NCBI GenBank assembly: GCA_001802655.1
Contig: MGZO01000014.1
Location: forward strand, 23,476 to 37,028
DNA from: Hydrogenophilales bacterium RIFOXYD1_FULL_62_11
Lineage (GTDB): Bacteria > Pseudomonadota > Gammaproteobacteria > Burkholderiales > Thiobacillaceae
DNA length: 13,553 bases
Reading direction: 5' to 3'
How positions within the stretch are numbered: position 1 is the stretch's first letter; each line of letters starts with the position of its first letter. The notes below the pieces were generated by a model, which worked only from the letters and a program-made list of their open reading frames with translations, made no database searches and had not been told where the DNA came from. The position numbers were made by a program, and so were the translations under genes. This document shows positions 7,095-12,853 of the stretch, piece by piece.

Positions 7095-7775
7095 ATGATC
7101 GAGGATGACGGCGGCGGGCCCGCCAAGCCCGCCTGGGTACGCTGGGGCGCGGTTGCACTGGGCCTGGCCCTTGCTGTTCTGCTCGCGCTGTGGCTCAAGG
7201 ACAGCTTGCAGTCGGGCAAGCCGTCGAAGCCGATGAAGCTGCAGCAGATCACCCTGGTGCGTCCGCCGCCTCCGCCGCCCCCGCCGCCGGAAGAAAAACC
7301 GCCGGAGCCGGAAGTGCAGGAAGAGGTCAAGCTCGACGAGCCGACCCCCGAGGAACCGCAACCGGCCGACGCGCCGCCGCCCGGCGCCGATCTGGGCGTG
7401 GATGCCGACGGCAGCGGCGAGGGCGACGGTTTTGGCCTGGTCGGCAAGAAGGGCGGCGGCGACCTGATCGGCGGCGGGGGCGGCGGCAACCCGTGGGGGC
7501 GCTATGACGCGCTGCTGAACGAGGCGGTGAGTTCGGCCTTTCAGCAGGCGCTGGCGCGCGACAAGGCGCTGAAAGGCAAGAACTACAAGGTGATGGTGAA
7601 GGTGTGGATCGACAGCGGCGGCAAGGTGACGCGCGCGAGCCTGGTCGACAGTACCGGCGATGCGCATGCCGACGAAGTGTTGAAGGAAGCATTGAACAGC
7701 ATGCGCGCCCTGCGCGAAGCCCCGCCTGCCGAGATGCCGCAGCCGGTGAAAGTGCGAGTGACATCGCGTGCCTGA
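7095..7775 (+). CDS. tonB: TonB-family energy transducer
   Basis: A 226-residue protein with classic TonB architecture. It has a short cytoplasmic N-terminus, one membrane helix (about 17-35), a periplasmic proline-rich and acidic stretch (about 57-97, including nine consecutive prolines), an Asp/Gly-rich linker (about 98-135) and a C-terminal TonB domain (about 136-222: YDALLNEAV, VMVKVWIDSGGKVTRASLVDSTGD, VKVRVTSR). The membrane helix should be driven by the ExbB/ExbD pair encoded immediately upstream, with the C-domain touching an outer-membrane partner. Its start codon abuts the exbD stop. The porin starts 19 nt downstream. The Gly-rich linker is long for TonB, and no separate TonB-dependent receptor gene is present in the window. 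Confidence 0.9.
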   Translation: MIEDDGGGPAKPAWVRWGAVALGLALAVLLALWLKDSLQSGKPSKPMKLQQITLVRPPPPPPPPPEEKPPEPEVQEEVKLDEPTPEEPQPADAPPPGADLGVDADGSGEGDGFGLVGKKGGGDLIGGGGGGNPWGRYDALLNEAVSSAFQQALARDKALKGKNYKVMVKVWIDSGGKVTRASLVDSTGDAHADEVLKEALNSMRALREAPPAEMPQPVKVRVTSRA

Positions 7776-7794
7776 AAACGAACGAGAGAACGGA

Positions 7795-9381
7795 ATGACT
7801 ATTCGCAAAAAATTGTTGGTGTTGGCAGTCGCGGCGGCCTGTTCGGGCCACGCCGTGGCTGCCGACGACGCCAGCGCACGCATCGAGGAACTGCACGAAA
7901 CCACGCTCAACCTGATCCAGCTACTGGTCGAGCAGAAGGTGCTTACGCAGGAAGCCGCCGACGGCATGCTGAAAAAGGCGCGCGCGCAGGCGGCGGAAAA
8001 AGTCGAGCAGGCCAAAGCCGCCGAAACCGAGGCGAACCATGGCGTGGTGCGGGTGACCTACGTGCCGGAGCACGTCAAGCGCGATATCCAGGAGCAGGTC
8101 AGGAAGGAAGTGGTGGCCCAGGCCAAGCAGGAACGGTGGGGTGACGTCAACGCGGTGCCGGAATGGCTGGACCGGCTGAAGTGGGAGGGGGATTTCAGGC
8201 TGCGTTATCAGGATGAGTTGATGGCAGCCAGTAATGCATCTGCTAGCGGCAACAATGGGTTCCCCACGAACTTCGACACTATTGGCCAGCTGGTGAGCAA
8301 TTCCACCGAAGACAATGCCTCCGGAAAAGTGCGCCTGCGCCTGGGCCTCAATGCGAACGTCACCTCGAAGGTCGATGTTGGCGTGCGCATCGCCACCGGC
8401 AGCACCTCCAATCCGGTGTCGACCAACCAGACGCTCGGCACCTACGGCAACAAGTTCAGCCTGGTGCTCGACCGCGCCTTCATCAAGCTGTCGCCGTACG
8501 ACGACCTGACGCTGTGGGGCGGGCGCCTGCCCAACCCCTTCTTCAGCACCGATCTGGTGTGGGACGACGACCTCAATTTCGATGGCGTGGCGGTGAGTTA
8601 TGCGCTGGGGTCGAAGGAGCCGCAGCGCGAGTTCAAACCCTTCGTTACGGCCGGCGCGTTCCCCTTGCAGACGATCGAGCAGGACGGCGTGGTGCAGGCC
8701 AGGGACAAGTGGCTGTTTGCCTTGCAGGGCGGACTGGAATGGCAGCCGAGTACGCGCACCCGAATCAAGGCGGGCGCGGCTTATTACGATTACCGCAACA
8801 TCACCGGCATCGTGAATCCGGTGATTAACGATGTTAGGTACAACGAGACCGAGCCGAAATTCCGGCAAAAGGGCAACACCCTGATGGATATTGATCCCGG
8901 CCCCGACACCTTGTTCGCGTTGGCATCGGAATACCAGATCGCCAACCTCACCCTGGTGGCCGACTTTGCCGACTTCTTCCCGGTCCACATCATCGGCAGC
9001 CTGGACATGGCGCGTAACCTGGGTTTTGACGAGGCCGAAGTCAAGCCGAAATCCACTGTTTCATCCCCGCTTAGCGGCTACGACCTGGGCGCAGATGCCT
9101 ACCAGATGAAGCTGACCATCGGCTATCCGAAACTGGTCGAGCAGGACGAATGGCAGGCCTTCATCGGCTACCGCTATGTTGAAACCGACGCGGTGCTGGA
9201 TGCTTTCACCGATTCGGACTTCCATTTGGGCGGCACCAATGCCAAGGGCTTCATGATCGGCGGCCAGTACGCCATTTACAAGAACACCTGGGTGGCGGCG
9301 CGCTGGCTGTCGGCCGACGAAATCACCGGCCTGCCGCTCGCCATCGACGTCTTCCAGCTCGATCTTAATGCCAAGTTCTAA
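7795..9381 (+). CDS. Putative outer-membrane porin, Porin_5 (PF16930) type
   Basis: A 528-residue outer-membrane beta-barrel. Residues 1-23 are a signal peptide (SGHAVAADD). Residues about 24-80 are a periplasmic coiled-coil segment (ARIEELHETTLNLIQLLVEQ, Ala/Lys/Glu-rich), followed by GVVRVTYVPEHVKRDIQEQ and WGDVNAVPEWLDRLKWEGDFRLRYQ, where the barrel begins. Alternating aromatic strands continue to the terminal Phe of LNAKF, a normal BAM recognition end. By family it forms a diffusion channel; no TonB-dependent-receptor plug domain is seen. ATG 7795 is chosen over the in-frame GTG 7768 because it opens the signal peptide, lies beyond the tonB stop and has GAGAG upstream. It is fourth in the operon, and its 3' end overlaps the ankyrin gene by 14 nt. 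Its transported substrate is unknown. Confidence 0.85.
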   Translation: MTIRKKLLVLAVAAACSGHAVAADDASARIEELHETTLNLIQLLVEQKVLTQEAADGMLKKARAQAAEKVEQAKAAETEANHGVVRVTYVPEHVKRDIQEQVRKEVVAQAKQERWGDVNAVPEWLDRLKWEGDFRLRYQDELMAASNASASGNNGFPTNFDTIGQLVSNSTEDNASGKVRLRLGLNANVTSKVDVGVRIATGSTSNPVSTNQTLGTYGNKFSLVLDRAFIKLSPYDDLTLWGGRLPNPFFSTDLVWDDDLNFDGVAVSYALGSKEPQREFKPFVTAGAFPLQTIEQDGVVQARDKWLFALQGGLEWQPSTRTRIKAGAAYYDYRNITGIVNPVINDVRYNETEPKFRQKGNTLMDIDPGPDTLFALASEYQIANLTLVADFADFFPVHIIGSLDMARNLGFDEAEVKPKSTVSSPLSGYDLGADAYQMKLTIGYPKLVEQDEWQAFIGYRYVETDAVLDAFTDSDFHLGGTNAKGFMIGGQYAIYKNTWVAARWLSADEITGLPLAIDVFQLDLNAKF

Positions 9382-10189
9382 GCACTTTTTGCTGGCGCTG
9401 CTGCTGGCGCCGCAACTGTGGATGGCGCAGCCGTGGGCGGGCCAGCCATGGGACGACAGCGAGACCGGCTGGCTGACGCCGCCAAACGACGAACGTCCGC
9501 CGCGCGAACAGCGCCCGTACTACCCGCCCGAGCGCGCCGCGCTGACGCAGGCCGACGGCAATTTCGTTGCGCCACGCTATCAGGCCAGCGACGAGGCGAA
9601 GCTGATGGACGCGGCGCGGCAGGGCAATATCGAGGCCGTGCGCGCTCTGCTGAAGGCGGGCGCGAACCCGAACATCGGCGACTACTGGCGCGACGTGCCG
9701 TTGCTGGCGGCGGTGCGCCAGGACAACCTGGAACTCGCGCAGGTGCTGCTCGACGCCGGCGCGCAGCCCAACGTCAAAGGCCGCGGCTACACCCCGCTGG
9801 GGATGGCGGCCAAAAACGGCAACGTGCGCCTGGTGGACATGCTGCTGCGCGCGGGCGCCGACCCAGACCGCAAGAACGATGACGGCGACACGCCACTGCA
9901 CGGCGCGGCCTTGCTGGGGCGGGCGCAGGTGATTGAAGTGCTGGCCGGAGCGAAGCCCGATCTGACGCTATTCAACCGCGAAGGCCTGTCGCCGCTGGCG
10001 GTGGCGGCAGCCAACGGCAACCAGGACGCCGCGCGTGCGCTGGTTCGCGCCGGTGCGCCGCTGGAATGGGGCGACAAGAAACGCCACCCGCCGCTGTGGT
10101 GGGCGTTTTCGGTCGGCGACTTTGACATGGCGCGCCTGCTGCTGAAGCTGGGCGCACAACCGGGCGGCATGCCTGTGGGGAATCTGTGA
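9368..10189 (+). CDS. Exported ankyrin-repeat protein
   Basis: A 273-residue protein with a hydrophobic N-terminal export signal (about 5-20, HFLLALLLAPQLWMA) and a Pro/Trp-rich spacer. About six ankyrin repeats follow from residue 74 to 267. Clear units are LMDAARQGNIEAVRALLKAG, LGMAAKNGNVRLVDMLLRAG, TPLHGAALLGRAQVIEVL, LAVAAANGNQDAARALVRAG and WWAFSVGDFDMARLLLKLG. Ankyrin repeats bind proteins and are not catalytic, so a periplasmic adaptor or scaffold role for the ton-porin machine is my inference. The ATG lies inside the last codons of the porin gene with no strong ribosome site, which suggests translational coupling. The stop overlaps the next gene's start by one base (TGATG). No cysteine-rich or lipoprotein motif is present. 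Confidence 0.82.
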   Translation: MPSSKHFLLALLLAPQLWMAQPWAGQPWDDSETGWLTPPNDERPPREQRPYYPPERAALTQADGNFVAPRYQASDEAKLMDAARQGNIEAVRALLKAGANPNIGDYWRDVPLLAAVRQDNLELAQVLLDAGAQPNVKGRGYTPLGMAAKNGNVRLVDMLLRAGADPDRKNDDGDTPLHGAALLGRAQVIEVLAGAKPDLTLFNREGLSPLAVAAANGNQDAARALVRAGAPLEWGDKKRHPPLWWAFSVGDFDMARLLLKLGAQPGGMPVGNL

Positions 10190-10839
10190 TGAAGCATTGG
10201 GTGAGTATTTTGCTGGTGGCGGGTTTGGTGAGTGCACCCGTTTGGGCGGCAAACGAAAGCCGCGAAAAACAGATGCTGCGGCGCATGCAGCAGCAGGTGC
10301 AGCAGATCGAGCAGGCGCGCGCGCAGGCCGAGCAGGACAAGCTCGCCGCGCTGGCCGACAAGGCCGCTGCCGAAACCGAACTGAAAAAACTCGGCGCAAC
10401 GGAACGCAAGCTGTCCACCGAACAGGCAGCGCGCGGCCGTGCGGAAAGCGGGCTGAAGTCGGCGCAGTCGGAGCTGGAAGCGTTGAAGGCGCGTCTGGCC
10501 GAAACTGAGATGAAGCTCGCCGACAGCGTGGCTTTGCAACGCGCTACGGCCGACAAGCTGGCGCAGACCGAGTCCGCCAAAAAGCAGAGCGAGCTGCAAC
10601 TGGCCGACAACCGCCAGGATCTGAAGCAGTGCCGGAAGCACAACGGCAGCCTCTATACCCTGGGCCGCGAGATGATGCAGAAGTACCACGACAAGTCGTG
10701 TCAGGATGCGCTGGCGCAGGCCGAGCCATTCACCGGGCTGAAGCAGGTCGAAGTGGAAAACCTGATGGAAACCTGGCGTGATCAGCTCGACCGGGATCGC
10801 CTCGTTGGGGACAAGCTGGGCGCTGTCGAAACGCCTTGA
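10189..10839 (+). CDS. Exported coiled-coil protein with conserved EPFTGL C-terminal motif
   Basis: A 216-residue protein of unknown function. Residues 1-20 are a signal peptide (LVSAPVWA/AN). Residues about 22-147 are an almost continuous Ala/Glu/Gln/Lys/Leu-rich coiled coil. The C-terminal 70 residues differ: CRKHNGSLYTLGREMMQKYH, then EPFTGLKQVEVENLMETWRDQL (about 179-200), which I recall as a motif shared by similar proteins but cannot name. Two cysteines, 148 and 171, flank the Tyr-rich helix and could form a disulfide in the periplasm. Start ATG 10189 overlaps the ankyrin stop, so the two are coupled. It is last in the operon. A periplasmic spacer or assembly factor is plausible but not proven. 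Confidence 0.75.
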   Translation: MKHWVSILLVAGLVSAPVWAANESREKQMLRRMQQQVQQIEQARAQAEQDKLAALADKAAAETELKKLGATERKLSTEQAARGRAESGLKSAQSELEALKARLAETEMKLADSVALQRATADKLAQTESAKKQSELQLADNRQDLKQCRKHNGSLYTLGREMMQKYHDKSCQDALAQAEPFTGLKQVEVENLMETWRDQLDRDRLVGDKLGAVETP

Positions 10840-10956
10840 TTCAGATTCGCCTATGAGCCAAATGGCTCATTTTGGGCAGGGATTGTCCGATGCGAAAAGT
10901 CATCCTGGGTTGGCACAATGCAACCCGCAAATACGGCTTTGCGCTGCCGGGGACAG
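10840..10956. other. Convergent intergenic region between the operon and recJ
   Basis: A gap of about 117 bases between converging genes. It contains the palindrome at 10853-10870. A GC inverted repeat CGGGGA / TCCCCG (10948-10953 and 10965-10970) brackets the recJ stop codon but lacks a T-run. No gene is seen. Confidence 0.4.
10853..10873. repeat. Perfect palindrome, copy 3 of the ATGAGCC-N4-GGCTCAT element, with short T-run
   Basis: ATGAGCC-AAAT-GGCTCAT is at 10853-10870; the arms are identical to copy 1 and only the 4-nt centre differs. It starts 13 nt after the stop of the coiled-coil gene and is followed by a few T residues, so here it could act as a weak terminator on the + strand. The same arms also occur in non-terminator positions, which favours a more general element. 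Confidence 0.55.
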
Positions 10957-12750
10957 TTAAGTGATCCCCGATCCAACGTTTCCCTGTTTGTCCTCCAGTG
11001 GTTCTCTCGGCGGGGGTTTTACCCCGCCACTTTTTTTGTCCGGATTTCCTGTCGCATCCGTCACCGGCTCCCAATGCTGCAGCTTGAGCTGCAGCAATTG
11101 CTGGCCGTTGTATTCGTTGGTCATCAGCGCGTAGACCGCCTGGATGCGTGAAGGCAGCGGATCGGCATGGAAGAAATGCATGGCATCGAAGGTGACGCCT
11201 GCGCGCGCCAGTTTCAGCTTGAGGTGCTTTTCACCGACGACGCGCTGCGCGACCACGTCGAAGCGGGCGTTGAACAGCGGCGCGGCGAAGCCTTGCCCCC
11301 AGACCGCGTGCTCGAATTGCTCGGCCAGCGCATAGCTGTGCTCGGTGGCGTCGAGTTCACCGTCGGTTTCGATCACCCCTTCCAGGTCCGCCGGATCAAT
11401 CAACTCGCGCACTACGGCCTCGAATGCCTCGATGAATTCGGGGTGGCGGCCAGCGGGGATGCTGAGTCCGGCCGCCATGGCATGGCCGCCGAATTGGTTG
11501 ATCAGTCCCGGATGGCGCTTGTCGATCAGGTCGAGCGCGTCGCGCAGGTGCAGGCCAGGGATGGAGCGGCCGGAACCCTTGAGCTCACTATTGTCGCTTT
11601 GAGCGAAGACGACGGTAGGGCGGTGGAACTTGTCTTTCAGGCGCGAGGCCAGGATGCCGATCACGCCGATGTGCCAGTCGGGCTGATAGGCGGTGAGGCT
11701 GTGGCTGTTGCTGGGGTTGAAGCTTGCGAGGATGGCGAGCGCCTCTTCCAGCATGTCGGACTCGACATCGCGGCGGGTACGGTTGAGGCTGTCGAGCTGC
11801 TGCGCCAGTTGTTGCGCGCGGGCGGGATCGTCGGCCAGCAGGCATTCGATGCCGAGCGCCATGTCGTCGAGGCGACCGGCGGCGTTGAGGCGCGGCCCGA
11901 GCATGAAGCCGAGATCGATCACGGTGGCGCGGCGCGGGTCGCGGCCGGCAGCGCGAAACAGCGCGTTGATGCCGGCGCTGGCCTTGCCGGTGCGCATGCG
12001 GGCGAGGCCGCTTTCAACCAGGGTGCGGTTGTTGGCATCCAGCTTGACCACGTCAGCGACGGTGCCGAGCGCGACCAGGTCGAGCAGCGCGCGCAGGTCG
12101 GGTTCCGGCGCCTGGCTGTAGGCGCCGCGCTGGCGCAGTTCGGCACGCAGCGCCAGCAATACATAAAACATGACGCCGACGCCGGCCAGGTTTTTCGATT
12201 CAAAGCCGCAGCCCGGCTGGTTGGGATTGACGATGCAGGCGGCATCCGGCAGCGCGTCGCCGGGCAGGTGGTGGTCGGTGACCAGTACCGGAATGCCGAG
12301 CGCATTGGCCGCCGCGACGCCTTCGACCGCAGCGATGCCGTTGTCCACCGTGAGCAGCAGGTCGGGCTGGCGTGCGGCGGCCAGTTTGACGATGTCGGGG
12401 CTGAGGCCGTAGCCGTGTTCGAGCCGGTTGGGCACGATGAAATCCACCTGCGCGCCGAGCAGGCGCAGGCCACGCACGCCGACTGCGCAGGCGGTGGCCC
12501 CGTCGGCGTCGTAGTCGGCAATGATCAGCAGGCGCCACTGGTCGCGGATGGCATCCGCCAGCAGGCGGGCGGCCTGTTCGATGTGCAGCAGTCCGCCGGG
12601 CGCGAGCAGTTGCGGCAGGCGGTGCGATATCTGTTCGGGGTGCGTCACGCCGCGCGCGGCATACAGCCGTGCCCAGGTGGGCGCAAGGCCGGATTGTTCG
12701 AGTGCGGCGCGGGCTTCAACGGGGCAGGGGCGGGTCGTGATGGCGAGCAT
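10957..12750 (-). CDS. recJ: Single-stranded-DNA-specific exonuclease RecJ
   Basis: Cytoplasmic 5'-3' ssDNA exonuclease of the DHH phosphoesterase family, acting in RecF-pathway recombination, mismatch repair and restart of stalled forks. From ATG 12750 the product has 597 residues, slightly longer than the 577 of E. coli RecJ. Motif I DYDADGA is at about 79-85 and TVDNG near 144; DHH at 159-161 sits in VTDHHLPGD, then LAGVGVMFY, GPRLNAAGRLDD, KGSGRSI and the DHHA1 motif GGHAMAAG (about 421-428). All metal-binding motifs look intact. An in-frame GTG at 12780 would add 10 residues, but the family usually begins near the internal Met, and neither start has a good ribosome site. The last 30 or so residues, Pro/Lys/Gly-rich after LQHWEPV, exceed the normal end and are encoded opposite the + strand terminator. 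Confidence 0.93.
   Translation of the reverse strand: MLAITTRPCPVEARAALEQSGLAPTWARLYAARGVTHPEQISHRLPQLLAPGGLLHIEQAARLLADAIRDQWRLLIIADYDADGATACAVGVRGLRLLGAQVDFIVPNRLEHGYGLSPDIVKLAAARQPDLLLTVDNGIAAVEGVAAANALGIPVLVTDHHLPGDALPDAACIVNPNQPGCGFESKNLAGVGVMFYVLLALRAELRQRGAYSQAPEPDLRALLDLVALGTVADVVKLDANNRTLVESGLARMRTGKASAGINALFRAAGRDPRRATVIDLGFMLGPRLNAAGRLDDMALGIECLLADDPARAQQLAQQLDSLNRTRRDVESDMLEEALAILASFNPSNSHSLTAYQPDWHIGVIGILASRLKDKFHRPTVVFAQSDNSELKGSGRSIPGLHLRDALDLIDKRHPGLINQFGGHAMAAGLSIPAGRHPEFIEAFEAVVRELIDPADLEGVIETDGELDATEHSYALAEQFEHAVWGQGFAAPLFNARFDVVAQRVVGEKHLKLKLARAGVTFDAMHFFHADPLPSRIQAVYALMTNEYNGQQLLQLKLQHWEPVTDATGNPDKKSGGVKPPPREPLEDKQGNVGSGIT
11009..11037 (+). terminator. Strong Rho-independent terminator, antisense within recJ
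   Basis: GGCGGGG (11009-11015) pairs perfectly with CCCCGCC (11022-11028) around a GTTTTA loop, followed by AC and seven T residues (11031-11037) on the + strand. It is directional: no T-run follows on the minus strand. It lies 170 nt past the last + strand gene, inside the recJ 3' coding region, and most likely ends the ton-porin operon transcript. Confidence 0.75.
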
Positions 12751-12853
12751 GGCGTGATTGTAAGCGGCGCAAATATTCACGCCCCGAATCGCTCATTCAG
12801 AATTTCAGCATGTGCCGATTTTGTCTGTCAGGTACGCGGAGTAAGATCGCGTC
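12751..12853. other. Divergent intergenic region between recJ and the ferredoxin gene
   Basis: About 103 bases. On the minus strand TACAAT (12762 down to 12757) lies 6 nt before the recJ ATG. On the + strand TAAGAT (12842-12847) lies 6 nt before ATG 12854, with TTGTCT at 12821-12826 as a poorly spaced -35. The -35 match for recJ is absent. A GGAG at 12838-12841 is 12 nt from ATG 12854, rather far for a ribosome site. Confidence 0.35.

Noticed and set aside
7260..7290. CCG/CCT-rich tract in tonB as a microsatellite or phase-variable repeat
   Set aside because: It encodes the polyproline stretch expected of TonB and mixes codons, so it is protein-driven and not a pure slippage tract.
6630..8015. 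Minus-strand open frame (461 codons) opposite exbD and tonB
   Set aside because: His/Arg/Leu-rich shadow translation; the opposite strand holds unmistakable ExbD and TonB proteins.
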